Below are positions 42,604 to 54,000 of a DNA stretch of 64,000 nt, in pieces (position 1 is the first letter of the stretch; every line of letters begins with the position of its first letter). The notes beneath the pieces were generated by a model. It was not told the DNA's origin, searched no databases, and worked only from the letters and a program-made list of their open reading frames with translations. Both the position numbers and the translations under genes were made by a program. The stretch is from Agarophyton chilense. Taxonomy: Eukaryota > Rhodophyta > Florideophyceae > Gracilariales > Gracilariaceae. The stretch spans positions 372,001 through 436,000 of the forward strand of contig JARGXX010000075.1 in the NCBI GenBank assembly GCA_030374765.1, written 5' to 3'.

Positions 42604-43468
42604 ATTGAAGAATTCCTTGACACTGTCCTCGCGACATGTACTGGCTGTTCCGAGCGGGCGCATTTGCGTTTTGCGTTTTGCGTATCCTTGCTGGAGCTTC
42701 CACAGAGTCGAGACCGAGGTATGCTTGTAATCGATCGGAATTGGTGCAATTACCGACTCGTTTTCTACTTGACACAGGGAAAAGAAAGCACAGCTCCCCT
42801 TTTGAGGGAATTGTTACAGCGTCTCGAGAATTGCCGCATCTAGATTGAAGGTTTTCGTCTTCTCGGCAACGAATATCGATTCCGCATAAACCTCTTCCGC
42901 ACAAATGCGGCCAACCATCCACATGACAAAAACGGCCACAGCCCGCTCACTTCAAATCATGCGTACGCCTAAGATAGAGTCGGGTGTACTCACCAGATGC
43001 TCATTGCAAACACGTGAATCTACGGCCTCGCAAGCGCAAACACACATGCTGTGGAGTCAGAGACAAAGGCAATCCTGGTCTGGCCATGGTACTAGTTGAC
43101 CTTCTCTTGTACGGCATGGCGAAAAAAAAAGTCGATCTCTCAGAAAACGAGACCGGGTCTGACATACTTTTGCATGTATTTAGGATGTTTCTTGTTAGTT
43201 GCACATCGGTTCCTATTGCAGGAAATCATGAGAATTCGAGGTTCATCACAAGACAGTAGCATTAGCAGTAGCAGTAGCAGATGGCAGCGGCGGTCCTCGA
43301 ATGTCTTGTGTTTGTTCCCGGCAGACAGTGCAATTCGTTCATTTCGTCATAAAGCGTCAAGACGTTGTCGATCTTAGTACCATTATATACGTCTCCGGAG
43401 AGAGAATACCAAACGGCATTAGCCCTTAAAATGCTGGGCATCACAATTGTGGGGCTCTAAACCGCGTG

Positions 43469-44511
43469 GGCTATTGCAAAAAGCATTATCGCAGACGTCA
43501 CTGCGAGATTCACGACTGAGACTATGTAGTTTTTGCAGTTAGTTCAGAAGAAGTTTGTCTTACCCTCTCAAGCAGCAAGTCTCACCCCCGTGATTATTCA
43601 CACAGTCGTTCATACCTTAATATTTTGCAGGTGAAGCAGTCAGCAACCGCTCCCGCGGCACGGGGCTCAGCTTGATTCCCGAGACAGATCACCACCCGTC
43701 GCTCTGTGCATTCCCCAGCGCTGCACGCTCCAGAATTTGTTCGTCAATGAAGTAGCCCACCTAGTTCGATGTGAGAGAAGCTCTCGACTTGTCTGCGAAT
43801 GTCATCGGGTGTACAAAAATGAAGCGCGCGGGCACAATTCTGCAGAACCGTCGTTAAAAAAAGGTCTGTGAGATGAGGCGTGAAGGGCATTGAGATGTGC
43901 TTCATACGTACCGCCACGAATTGCGCGAAGCAACGGGCGACAAGAGAACACCGTAGCCTCCTCAAGTACACACGGGCTCTTTCTCTTTGAAGGTTTTGCC
44001 ACGGAATGCGCCTCGCCCCATTGCACGTGGAACTCACATCGAAACTGATCCGAGCGAATGCGACTTTGACAGGGGCGCTCCGGATGTATTTTCAGGAAGA
44101 GACCGCATCGAAGTCGTCCGAGCATGATATTGGCAATCTCTTTGAAAAAGATTGCAGCTTGTCAGTGACAAGACGACGCCTACCCTTCATTCGCGTTTCC
44201 GTTTGGGGCAACTGGGTGCCGTTGTACATTAAAAGGCGACGGAAGAAGATGATCATTTGTAGAACGACATTCGGATACCGTTCGTGTAAGGTTGCATAAG
44301 GCAAATGTCTGAAATAGATTGTCTCGCAGGCAGCCCGAATACAGTTTGTTCCCAAGGCTCAATCGAATTCAGAACAAATGTCGCCGAAAGAAGGTTGCAC
44401 CCAGAAATGATTTCAGTGCGCTGCTCTGTCTCAAAAGCGTTGATTTTAGGTCAACGCCAGTCGTTTGCCGGCAGCGCAGTCAGGCACAGGAGAAAATCTC
44501 ATTCATACCCA
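43469..44511. other. 1 kb with no recognisable gene
   Basis: Short open frames exist on both strands (for example 43802-44125 minus, 107 codons), without known motifs or supporting context. I see no repeat or RNA gene here. Confidence 0.4.
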
Positions 44512-44787
44512 CAAACTATGAGGATCATGAGTCTGAAAGAAGACGGTACGCAGGATAGGCCAAACCCATCATCAAATTTGCTGATCTGGACCAAAGGTAT
44601 TTGGTAAACACAGAACTATCGAGTTGAGTGGTGAACAAAAAAAAAGTTTTTCGGGTGCATACAAATTATGAGGGTAAAAGAAACAAAAATATTCCCTGGT
44701 CTGGAACAAAACTGTGTAGGCTGTGGTTGGTAAGCACAAACGTGTCGAGATGTATGGTGAACAAAAAATAAGTTTTTCGTGTGCATG
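44512..44787. repeat. Two degenerate tandem units beside the MBOAT gene 3' end
   Basis: Unit 1 (44512-44661) and unit 2 (44662-44787) share the order CAAAYTATGAGG, GGTCTGGAACAAA-like, GTAARCACARA, GTGGTGAACAAAAAA and AGTTTTTCGKGTGCAT. The units differ at many positions and in length. They lie just past the MBOAT stop codon and may contribute to its 3' UTR. Confidence 0.65.
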
Positions 44788-44796
44788 ACGCACTCT

Positions 44797-46245
44797 TTAT
44801 TGAATCTTCGATGCGGGCTTCTTCGCTGGCGGTGTGGTAAGTCCGGTGTTGAACAAAATAAGCGAGAAGAGTAAAATCCAATGTCCGTAGAAGCCGAGAC
44901 CTCTGAAGGCGTCGATAGAAAGGTTGGACGCAAGCAACACAAATGATATGATGAAGTAATTAAGAGTGGCATGCGTTGCCAAGAACGAGATCGTGGAGTA
45001 CAACGGCATAAGCGGTCCTGGTGTCTCCCGGTCCGCCATCAAGAAACGCGGGCGGATAGTCCGTCGCACTTGTCGGTGAACAACGGTTGCAGCGGCCACC
45101 GAGAGGAAGAACATGTAGTAACCCGGATAAAAGCCGTGCCAGAACGCGGAGACCAGGTAGGTGAAATAAAGATTGACAGATGGTGGAGCACGGTCGTATA
45201 CGTAGCGGCGCAACCACAAATTGGTGGTTTTGTTCCAATTCTGAGAAGAAGTTCGCAGCGAACCAGAAGTTTCGTACTGCAATACATTGACATTCTCGAC
45301 GCGATCCCACTTCTCTGTACCAGTAGCCTTATCAAAACCGTTAAAGCCCAAGCCCGACATGCACGCCGAGCCCTCAGCAATCTTCCAACCAAAGTAGTAC
45401 TTGAATCGCACGGCAAGTAATCCCACCTCGATAGCGGCATATCGCGACAGGAAAGTTCCCGTTTTAAAAAAGTTTTTGTCGCTGAGCATTGCTGCGCAAG
45501 GAAACTTGAGTGCAATGGCAGTGTGTGATACAAAAAAGAAAAGACCCTGGAATAGCCTCCACAGACCGGGCAAATACGGTGGGGGTGCAACATTATTACC
45601 CGTCGCAAAGGCAACATAGTCCGAGTATTCGAAAGCAGGACCGATGACGACGTTTGCCGGGAAGAGAATGAAGCTCAAAAACTCTAAGAGTGATGGAATT
45701 TTGCTGACGGATCGCAACTTTTGTTTAGGTGTGGCATCGGGATCGACACCGTCCTGAACGTTGTACGCCAGACCCATGATCTTCTGGGTAGTGACCATGG
45801 CCACTAGTGTCCAATCCAGTGTCCAGCCGAGGTAGTCGGTGGCCTGTCTGTACAAGTGCCCGGCGGCGAGAATGAGCATGGCAACAACAGAGACGGTCTT
45901 GGCACTGCGGGGCCCAAGCAAGTGCATGAGCAGGTAGCAGAAGAGACAAGAGGACAAATTGAGCACTGCCTGATAGCCGTTTGCAAACTGGAGCATCCAG
46001 CCGCCGACGACGACCGAGAACACATGTCGGAACAGACCAGATGGGCCGGGCGGCAGTGCACGCCACGACAGAGCGACGGGGTAGGCTAGCAGCAAACAGA
46101 GGAAGAGGCGAATCTCGGCGGCGCTAGCCGCGGCAATGTCGGCGAGCACATGGACGCCCTTGAGCAGGGGCGCCGGCGTAAGGGCCTGGTCATAGGCGAT
46201 GGCGACATCACGGAGGGAAGCGAAAGCAGAAGCGACTAGCGCCAT
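44797..46245 (-). CDS. MBOAT-family lysophospholipid acyltransferase
   Basis: ATG at 46245 gives a 482-residue multi-pass membrane protein. The frame runs open further upstream, but that part is Arg/Ala-rich and lacks membrane character, so I prefer MALVASAFASL as the start. MBOAT signatures: SQNWNKTTNLWLRRYVYDR (about residues 334-352) and SAFWHGFYPGY, with the catalytic His near residue 370. These match the Ale1/LPCAT3/MBOAT5 type, which transfers acyl groups from acyl-CoA to lysophospholipids in the ER (Lands cycle remodelling). At least eight hydrophobic segments are visible. The C-terminus is Lys-rich (AKKPASKIQ). No intron is seen. The gene is head-to-head with HSP70 across a 735-bp region. 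Confidence 0.88.
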   Translation of the reverse strand: MALVASAFASLRDVAIAYDQALTPAPLLKGVHVLADIAAASAAEIRLFLCLLLAYPVALSWRALPPGPSGLFRHVFSVVVGGWMLQFANGYQAVLNLSSCLFCYLLMHLLGPRSAKTVSVVAMLILAAGHLYRQATDYLGWTLDWTLVAMVTTQKIMGLAYNVQDGVDPDATPKQKLRSVSKIPSLLEFLSFILFPANVVIGPAFEYSDYVAFATGNNVAPPPYLPGLWRLFQGLFFFVSHTAIALKFPCAAMLSDKNFFKTGTFLSRYAAIEVGLLAVRFKYYFGWKIAEGSACMSGLGFNGFDKATGTEKWDRVENVNVLQYETSGSLRTSSQNWNKTTNLWLRRYVYDRAPPSVNLYFTYLVSAFWHGFYPGYYMFFLSVAAATVVHRQVRRTIRPRFLMADRETPGPLMPLYSTISFLATHATLNYFIISFVLLASNLSIDAFRGLGFYGHWILLFSLILFNTGLTTPPAKKPASKIQ

Positions 46246-46980
46246 TGTAGGGGAGGGGACGCGCGCAAAGTGTGGGAGGTGATGAAAAGTGGAGAAGCAC
46301 GGGGGGGAAGGTGGGGGTTGGAGGAAGAAGAAGAAGCGTGGGGCTGAGGTAGGGCGCAACGCATCAAGTGGGCATATAAGCCAGTCTGCATACACGAATC
46401 GTACGGCGGTACGCAATGGCGCGGCGGAGCGCCAACCATGAGCGAAGTGTGTGATTCGTGATGGGATGGCGCTCACAGCGTGCGCGCCGCATCGAAGGCG
46501 ATCGGCACGGGCGTCAGCACGCCTGCGCGCAGCACGCCCAGTGGCGCCGCGCCAGGTGGCGCCGCACGTCCCAAACACTCCGCGAGGCGGCGGAAGCGCG
46601 CGCCACTGTGCTCTTCACAAGTGGCGCGCGTCTGAGCGACGCCGGGGCGGCGCGCACGCGCGATGTGCCCATTCAGATTGCAACACTTTGCGCGTTTCCA
46701 TTGGTTCGCCTTGCGCTCTAGAAGCGTCGCGCTGCGCGCTCACTGGCTCGTATGGCTGCTGTGCAATGGCGCATGTGCTCGACGGACGCCGCCGGTGGCC
46801 GCCACCTCCACCGTGATCCCGTCGCGCTCGCTATCCTCCGCCCTCCGTTACGCATTTATACCAAAGGTATAAGCGCGTCGCTTTCTTCGTCGCACGCCCC
46901 CGTCGCTGCATCGATTGCCTGAGGCATCCTTGTACCTCCTCAGACAGGTTTGGGCCCATTTTCGCAGACTGTCACTTGCT
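46246..46980. promoter_or_regulatory. 735-bp shared intergenic region between MBOAT and HSP70
   Basis: This GC-rich region separates two start codons facing away from each other. TATA-like sequences are seen at 46372-46379 for the minus gene (TTATATG on the minus strand) and near 46855 for the plus gene (ATTTATACC). The middle has many GCGC-rich words and CCAAT-like ATTGG near 46700. It probably holds promoters for both genes. I see no heat-shock element I would defend. Confidence 0.5.
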
Positions 46981-48990
46981 ATGCGCGCCTTAACTCGCTT
47001 CGGCGTCGCGCTTCGGCGCGCCACCGTGTCGCAGCGAAGGGGATTGTCCTCTGCCATCTCTGGCGATGTCATCGGCATTGATCTCGGCACCACCAATTCC
47101 TGCGTTTCTGTCATGGAAGGCAAGACCCCGCGTGTCATCGAGAACGCAGAGGGAGTGAGAACCACCCCCTCAGTGGTCGCCTTTACGCAGGATGGCGAGA
47201 AACTCGTTGGCATCCCCGCACGCCGCCAAGCAGTTACAAATCCTACCAACACCCTTTTTGCCACCAAGAGACTCATCGGTCGCCGCTACTCTGACAAAGA
47301 GTCCCAGGCCGACGTGTCTGCCATGCCGTACAAGATTATTCCCGGTCCGAACGGCGATGCTTGGGTCGAGGCCGGCGGTCAGAAATACTCTCCGAGCCAG
47401 GTCGGAGCCTTTGTCTTGCAAAAGATGAAGGAAACCGCTGAGAGCTTCTTGGGACGGAAGGTCAATCATGCCGTCATCACTGTCCCGGCCTATTTCAATG
47501 ACTCTCAGAGACAGGCCACTAAGGACGCTGGTAAGATTGCGGGCTTGGATGTTGCTCGAATCATTAACGAGCCTACCGCCGCTGCACTAGCGTACGGCTT
47601 GGAGAAGGCTGATGGAAAAATCGTCGCCGTCTATGACCTTGGCGGCGGTACCTTTGATGTCAGTATCCTCGAGATTTCTGGTGGTGTCTTCGAGGTCAAG
47701 GCCACCAACGGAGATACTCATCTCGGCGGTGAAGATTTCGACAACGTCTTGCTTGACAATCTTGTCTCCGAGTTCAAGAAGGATCAGGGTATCGATCTTT
47801 CAAAGGACCGTCTCGCTCTGCAACGATTGCGTGAAGCAGCTGAAAAGGCCAAGATTGAGCTTTCTTCTACCATGCAAACCGATATAAACCTTCCCTTCAT
47901 TACGGCCGATGCAAGTGGACCAAAGCACATGAACATGAAGCTCACACGCGCCAAATACGAGTCACTTGTCGACCCGCTCGTCAGACGTACCTTGGACCCC
48001 ATGAAAAACTGCCTCAAAGACGCTGGTGTTTCCAAAAAAGAAATCGGCGAGGTTCTCATGGTGGGAGGTATGACTCGCGTGCCGCGCGTACAGGAGGTAG
48101 TGAAAGACTTCTTTGGAAGAGATCCATCAAAGAGCGTGAACCCTGATGAGGTTGTTGCGATGGGCGCCGCCGTTCAGGGTGGTGTACTGCGAGGCGATGT
48201 GAAGGATATCCTGCTGCTTGATGTCACACCATTGTCTCTGGGTCTGGAAACATTAGGCGGAGTTTTCACGAGATTGATTAACAGGAACACCACTATTCCC
48301 ACCAAGAAGTCACAAGTGTTCTCGACTGCCGCGGACAATCAAACCCAGGTCGGTATCAAGGTTCTCCAAGGCGAGCGAGAAATGGCTGTTGACAACAAGA
48401 TGTTGGGTCAGTTCGATCTCGTAGGTATTCCACCGGCACCAAGAGGCGTACCGCAAATTGATGTCGTCTTTGATATTGATGCAAATGGTATTCTTCACGT
48501 CTCCGCACGTGACAAGGCTACTAGCAAAGAACAAAGTATTCGAATCCAAAGCTCTGGCGGCTTGTCGGATGGCGACATCGATGAAATGGTTAAGAACGCT
48601 GAATCCTTCGCTGCTGCCGATAAGGAACGCCGCGAGTCCATTGAGGCGAAAAATGATGCGGACAGTTTGTTGTACAGCACTGAAAAGAGCTTCAATGAAC
48701 ACAAGGATAAGTTGAACGCGGAACAGATTGCCGATGTCGAAGCTGCGATGACGGATTTGCGCTCAGAACTTGACAATGAAGGCGCAAGTGCTTCAGACAT
48801 CAAGGCGAAAACAGAGGCATTGTCTAAGGCTGCCATGTCAATAGGGGAAGCAATGTATAAGGCTTCCCAGGAAGCGAATGCGCAGAGAGATTCTGCTTCG
48901 GAGTCGTCCTCAACAACAGAGGGAGATCCCAAATCTGAGAGTGACTCGGACAAGGAGCCTGAAAAGGACAAGAAGGCTGGCGGCGCGTAA
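46981..48990 (+). CDS. HSPA9: Mitochondrial HSP70 chaperone
   Basis: ATG at 46981 gives 669 residues. The first 25 ([20 protein letters not shown]) are Arg-rich without acidic residues, a typical mitochondrial presequence. The mature protein starts with [18 protein letters not shown], the ATPase phosphate loop of the DnaK type. Other family signatures are [29 protein letters not shown] and [16 protein letters not shown]. The substrate-binding domain follows ([15 protein letters not shown]). The tail is acidic, ending DKKAGGA. It drives protein import and folding in the matrix with GrpE and J partners. Sequence type is alpha-proteobacterial/mitochondrial rather than cytosolic (no EEVD). An upstream in-frame TTG at 46915 is not needed. 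Confidence 0.95.
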   Translation: MRALTRFGVALRRATVSQRRGLSSAISGDVIGIDLGTTNSCVSVMEGKTPRVIENAEGVRTTPSVVAFTQDGEKLVGIPARRQAVTNPTNTLFATKRLIGRRYSDKESQADVSAMPYKIIPGPNGDAWVEAGGQKYSPSQVGAFVLQKMKETAESFLGRKVNHAVITVPAYFNDSQRQATKDAGKIAGLDVARIINEPTAAALAYGLEKADGKIVAVYDLGGGTFDVSILEISGGVFEVKATNGDTHLGGEDFDNVLLDNLVSEFKKDQGIDLSKDRLALQRLREAAEKAKIELSSTMQTDINLPFITADASGPKHMNMKLTRAKYESLVDPLVRRTLDPMKNCLKDAGVSKKEIGEVLMVGGMTRVPRVQEVVKDFFGRDPSKSVNPDEVVAMGAAVQGGVLRGDVKDILLLDVTPLSLGLETLGGVFTRLINRNTTIPTKKSQVFSTAADNQTQVGIKVLQGEREMAVDNKMLGQFDLVGIPPAPRGVPQIDVVFDIDANGILHVSARDKATSKEQSIRIQSSGGLSDGDIDEMVKNAESFAAADKERRESIEAKNDADSLLYSTEKSFNEHKDKLNAEQIADVEAAMTDLRSELDNEGASASDIKAKTEALSKAAMSIGEAMYKASQEANAQRDSASESSSTTEGDPKSESDSDKEPEKDKKAGGA

Positions 48991-49226
48991 ATGATAACTT
49001 GTACACCGTATCGTTTTGATCTATAAAGAAAGAAAACCCCAACGCTTCGTGCTGGATTGTAATTGAGGTGATGGTCGAGAGTCGCTTTGTGGGCACTGAG
49101 AGGTAAAGGCGTAAGCATGGCATTGATTTGGTGATGGATAGGTTTACTGACGGGAGGGTGCAATGCAGTTGGATGACAAACAGGGCAGTAGTTGCATCGT
49201 GACTCTTGATAAAACGCTTTAACGCG

Positions 49227-50510
49227 CTACGGTTCGGTCGCATGCTTCTGGCGCTTCTTCGACTTTTTCTTTTTTGGCTTCACAACGGATGCGTTCACGA
49301 CTACTTCGTCAACTTTTGCGTTAGGCTGATTTTTCTTATCGCCCAAATTTGACTCCTGATTGGCGGTGTCTGCGATGTTCTTATCTTGTATGTCTTTTTC
49401 GTTCATGTTGTTGTGTTTTATGTTGTGGTGTTTTGTGTTATTGTGTTTTATGTTCTTGCGTTTCATGTTGTTGTGTTTTATGTTCTCGTCTTCTATGTTC
49501 TTGTCTTCTATGTTCTTTCCTGCTTGTCCATTATGTTCAGATGGAATTTTCTGAGGTTTCGCGACTTCATCAAAGCGTTTTAGTGATGGTGCATCATCTC
49601 CTTTAAAGAATGCAAATATGGGTCTGTTGAACGCTTTGCCAGACGGACGCTTGTCTCTCAACATGCGAACAGAACTGAATCCACAGTGCTCTAGTAAATA
49701 TTTCGAAAACATGCTTGGCTTCAGTTTCAAGTTATCAAAAGAACTTTCCTTAGGTGCCAACCCTTTTTGCCTGGCTAACTTGTAGCTTTTTACAGGCTGG
49801 GGCTCGAGCACAAGCACGCCGCCGGGCTTTAAGGCGTTAAACATGCGATGAAATAAGCGTTCCAGTGCGTGGTCACCGCCGTCGATATGTACCCACTTAG
49901 TCACGCTGAGGCAAAGGAGAACATGGTACTGTTCGGAAAGAGACTGTGATTCCGAGGCTTGCTCAGCCGACAAATCCTCCACGCGAAACGCTGTGTTGAA
50001 AGGAAATGAAACAGAATGGGGGGAGGAGCGGTTTGCCCCAGAACTGTTGGCCTTGATTTGCTGCTGAGCATGTCGTCGAAGAGAACCGCGAGCGTGTCGA
50101 ATTAGCTTTCCATCAATGTCCACTCCAAGTGCCTTAACGCAGCGAGCATGTCGAGCCACCTCCATGGTGAGCTTGCCGTCATTGCATCCCAGATCGAGCA
50201 CACTGAACCTGTCGTAAGCATCGCACAAATTTCGTACGAGCGGAAGGCGATCATCTGTGCTGGGATCATTGCCGCGAAGACGGCGGTTGTAGTAGTTGGG
50301 GTAACTGCCGTGCTTGGTTGGCACGCCAGACGTATTCGACTGCGCGACAGCGGTGCGTGGTGCGGAAGAGTCTCGTGGTTTCTTGCTGGCGGGTGGGAGG
50401 GCGGGTGAGGTGTTGGACGGCGATCGCGGGCGCTTGCGCGAAGGCGGCGCGCGCCTAATGGGGTCTTCTCGGCCACGCTCCACGTCGGCTTTGACGGGGG
50501 AGGTGGTCAT
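49227..50510 (-). CDS. Bin3-family RNA methyltransferase (MePCE/BCDIN3-like)
   Basis: ATG at 50510 gives 427 residues. An N-terminal basic, Pro/Ser-rich region (to residue 66) contains likely nuclear localisation clusters. The Bin3 signature YPNYYNRR is at residues 70-77, SAM-binding motif I VLDLGCNDG at 104-112, KWVHIDGGDHALERLF at 205-220 and LVLEPQPVKSYK at 233-244. This family methylates the 5' gamma-phosphate of RNAs such as 7SK or U6 snRNA; the substrate here cannot be told from sequence. Residues about 330-390 are a run of short repeats of the type NIKHNN, encoded by a 15-bp minisatellite, and the end is Lys-rich. The gene converges with HSP70 and is divergent from TBC1D23. Confidence 0.88.
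   Translation of the reverse strand: MTTSPVKADVERGREDPIRRAPPSRKRPRSPSNTSPALPPASKKPRDSSAPRTAVAQSNTSGVPTKHGSYPNYYNRRLRGNDPSTDDRLPLVRNLCDAYDRFSVLDLGCNDGKLTMEVARHARCVKALGVDIDGKLIRHARGSLRRHAQQQIKANSSGANRSSPHSVSFPFNTAFRVEDLSAEQASESQSLSEQYHVLLCLSVTKWVHIDGGDHALERLFHRMFNALKPGGVLVLEPQPVKSYKLARQKGLAPKESSFDNLKLKPSMFSKYLLEHCGFSSVRMLRDKRPSGKAFNRPIFAFFKGDDAPSLKRFDEVAKPQKIPSEHNGQAGKNIEDKNIEDENIKHNNMKRKNIKHNNTKHHNIKHNNMNEKDIQDKNIADTANQESNLGDKKNQPNAKVDEVVVNASVVKPKKKKSKKRQKHATEP
49378..49520. repeat. In-frame 15-bp minisatellite in the Bin3-type gene
   Basis: Repeats of the form TTGTGTTTTATGTTG (plus strand) vary slightly and keep length in multiples of three. They encode units such as NIKHNNM and NIEDKNIED on the minus strand. 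All seem to be variants of one five-residue unit (N-I/M/T-K-H/D-N/K). Confidence 0.8.
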
Positions 50511-51075
50511 TTTGTCGAGCCTGCAGCTTGCTACGGCTGTTCGGCCTGCACCGACCGTGGGCCTCTGCGTCTCATTGCCACTTTGAGTGAAAGTGTGTCG
50601 GCGGCTGCTGCTGAAGACAGCCGTTCAACATGTATCTATCTACCTTCGTACGTATAGTGGCACACGTGCAGAGCGCCAAAATTTGGTGCGGTTTGGTGTT
50701 CATCAGCACGGCGATTTGCGCAACTCTCCGAAAGTTGGAATTGTGCGCGCGCGCGGGAGCGAATGTGAAGCCCCGCCAAACGCGCGCTGCATCGCTGTCG
50801 GGCCTGTTGCTCGAAGAGGAAGCGGTTAAACGCCCCGCACTTGACGCCTCCCCGCTACCCACTGCCCGTGCCTTCGGCTTTCCACAGCTGTTCCGAGCCA
50901 CCCTCTGTACTTTACGAAAACTCTTTTCGACCAGGCATGCACCTCATGCCTGGCGGGCTGCGCTCGCAACGCTGACGAAAAGCTACTCGGTTGCTTTTGC
51001 CCCCGCCTTTTCCACCACCTTTCTTCCTCCGAGCGCGTATCTTTCTTTGGCTGCATTTTCAAGTTCTTGCTTCAA
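50511..51075. promoter_or_regulatory. 565-bp shared region between Bin3-type gene and TBC1D23
   Basis: This lies between two divergent start codons. It contains a GCGCGCGCGC run near 50742. I see no strong TATA box. The open frame at 50630-51079 (+) appears to be a chance frame in the TBC1D23 5' region. Confidence 0.45.
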
Positions 51076-54000
51076 ATGAATCTCAAAGACGACGAATGGG
51101 AACCGGATCCCACCGACCCCATCCAGCTCCGAAAGGTACGCTATCATCACTTTTCGAAACAAGCGATTCCCCAGCTGGAAGCTTTATCATTGCCAGCATT
51201 TTAGCTAACTTTCATTCCAAACAGCTCCGCCTTCTCTCAAAGTCTGCAGTCAATCCCCATGATATAGCCAATTTACGCTCGGTCTTGCTCGCTTCCCCAT
51301 TCAATGGAGCTATTCCCCACGAGATTCGCGGTACAGTCTGGCTTCTTCTCCTCCGTCTTCGCAGCGAAGATCTTCTGGCAGAAGATCCCGCCACCTTTGC
51401 CAGGTGCGCTCGTGACGCCGTCGCCGACGAAAATTCTCGTGAACAAATCGATAAGGATGTGCAAAGAACGCGCCCAGGCCTATCCCGGTTTAAGCAGCCT
51501 GCAGTTCGCGGCGCACTCTTACGTCTCCTCAGCCTATTTTGTGAACGACGGCAGGTTGCTTATGTACAGGGTTTTAATGAACTGCTTGCCCCATTTGTTT
51601 TGCTCGCCGACACGGGCGGTAATCCTCGTATTGTTTACGCGCTCTTTGCTGAATTCGTTTCCCGCTTTGCTCCATGGATGCTGGAAACCTCAGAATCTCG
51701 CGTCTTTGATGTCTTGAAGAGGTTATTCAAGTACTTTGGTCGTCTCTTATTGTATCACGATCCTGAATTGTACTGGCTCTTAGAGCGACACATGATGACT
51801 CCGGACCTCTACGCTACATCATGGTTTGTCACTCTTTTTGCTCGCAACTTTACAGTTGAGTCCATCATGGCGCTTTGGGACCTTTTGCTACTTGAAGATG
51901 ACCCTCTGGGTACTTCATTTTTTGGCATTGCTCTACTTCGTTCAAAGAGAGATGAACTGCTTTCAGTTGATGAGAGCCGCATTCCAGAAACGTTAATGAT
52001 GCTCACAGCCAAAAGTCCAGCTGACGTCAGAAAATTTTGGAAGATTGGTAGCGAAATGCGTGTCAAACACACTCCTCCTTCATTTCAAAGACTCATGACA
52101 GATAGAATTCTGAATGCGAATGGCAAATCTACTCCAGTTGCACTTTCCGCAGCGCGCGCCATGCAAGCCTCCGTTTGTCTACAAACAACACCCGATGACC
52201 TATTGTCTGCCGGAGCACATTACTTCGCCTGGGATTGCCGAACAGAGGCCGAATTCCATGCCGGACACCTGGCGCAAGCAGCTCATTTGCCTCTCGATGC
52301 GTTGCGAGAGGCAAACGGAAAGATTACTTCAGAAACGAGCGAAGCTGCGAGGCAGGAGTTGCAAAGGGCGGTTGACTTGTGCGAACCACTCAAGAATTCC
52401 TCACACATATGTCTCTTAGGCTCAGGTGTCAAAGAAGAAGACAATATGGATATCAATATGTTAGCGTTGTATCTTACAAGAATTGGGATACCCTATGTTT
52501 CCACCCTTCGTGGCGGCTTCATTGAGGTTCTCAAGGCTGGGAGCGAGAGCAACCCGCTATCTGCAATCGAGCTTGTCGATTACGATCGCAGACGGCATCA
52601 AGAAGCTCGTCGGGAGCGCATTGCGTTACAGAAAGGAAGGGAACGTCAGACACAGATCAAGGAACGGAATGCGGCCAGAGGGCGAAGATATGGTGCATAC
52701 CCTCTTACCCCAGGTGTTGATACTGGCTCCAAACTGGAACCCTCTTCTCCTTCTAATCAGCCTCCATTTGCTTCCATTCTGCCAGGTTCGAACGTCTTTT
52801 CATCGTTCACTGATGCAGAAGTCGGTAAAGCGTTCCGAAGAGCTCTCAATGGGATTGGTCTCAGCAGTTCTTCTTCTCACTCTAACGATGAAAAGTCTGC
52901 CCTGGGCGAACAAAATGCCTCATCGAGTCAAAAACCGAAAGCAGCAGCACGACACTCATCAAATATGTTAATGTCATTAACAAGCTCGATCGGGACCAAT
53001 GACATGGATTCACCGTCACAGAAACGAAGTATTGGCATCCCGACGCTTTCGGCTGCCGATTTGAACGAAAATCCGCCACGTACGCTGACATCAAATGCAT
53101 CAGAAAGACCAACCACTGAGAACCTGTCTAGAAAAGAAAACAGCAATAATCGTGCAAGAGATATGCCCTCTGAACCGCAGTCGTTTAGAGCAACAAGAAC
53201 AGGCAGCAGCACTGGCTCTAATTGGGCATCCAACAATACGCCAACCAGCATATCACTGGGTGCAAACTTTTTCACAAGCTTGAAATCTCCCTGGGGACGA
53301 GATGCAAAGCCAGGCTGGTTGGACGATCAGAGTTTAGCGTATCCCTTATCGTCTTTACCGAAGAATTTCGTTGTCAATGTCATGGACGAAAACGTGATGC
53401 AAGGATTGCGGCTTTTCCCTTGCAGGGCAAGATCGGACAAGGGCTTGTCTTACCCTTCTCGTCCTGATGAATTTAAGAAGCGATACATAGGTGTCTCGAG
53501 ATATTATATTCTACTGCTGAGCCCTCATCATAATAGAAGTCATGTGATGGAAGTCAAACTCATGCGCTACCTGCACGATATAACTCGCATTACCTTTAAG
53601 AGAAATCGTCCAGAGGTGGTGACATTCGAAATCACTAGTGGTGCAGATGAAGACCCAGCCATAGAGTCTATCGTATGCCTCATGCCGGATGGTTTGACGG
53701 AATGTGTCGCTCTAATTAAAAAGCACAGTGATGAAGAGGCCGATTCGGAGGGCATCTCATCGGAAAGAGAAGATATTCCCAGTTCCAGTGAAGAACGTTG
53801 CAACAGCGCTGCGCATTCCAGCAGTTCAGATGAAAGCGAAAGAGCTACAAAAACCATGGAACATTCTCGTGAATGGAAAACCCGGAACAGTTCTGCTACA
53901 GCAAAGCTGCCCCTGTCAGATTCTGAAACCCCCAGCTCGTCTGCAACAGGTGACCCATGGGGAGCCAATGTCTTCAGTCGGAGAAGAACAGGGTCTAAGG

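Larger units (their letters stand above)
41435..43468. repeat. Right arm of a large inverted duplication
   Basis: It mirrors 39030-41070. Similarity fades at GGGGCTCTAAACCGCGTGGGC (about 43448-43468) and no target duplication or transposon terminus is visible at the outer edge. The outer 3' flank (42604-43468) differs from the left arm at several positions per 100 bp and has a 3-bp indel. The portion with the gene and its 5' flank is nearly identical. Confidence 0.92.

Noticed and set aside
46246-46578. N-terminal extension of the MBOAT frame
   Set aside because: Arg/Ala-rich translation of GC-rich promoter sequence; the ATG at 46245 fits the family length.
46915-46980. Upstream TTG start for HSP70
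   Set aside because: The ATG at 46981 begins a proper mitochondrial presequence and eukaryotic initiation favours ATG.
46981-48990. Bacterial contamination, because of the DnaK-like protein
   Set aside because: The presequence, mitochondrial-type signature and neighbouring eukaryotic genes show a nuclear gene for an organelle chaperone.
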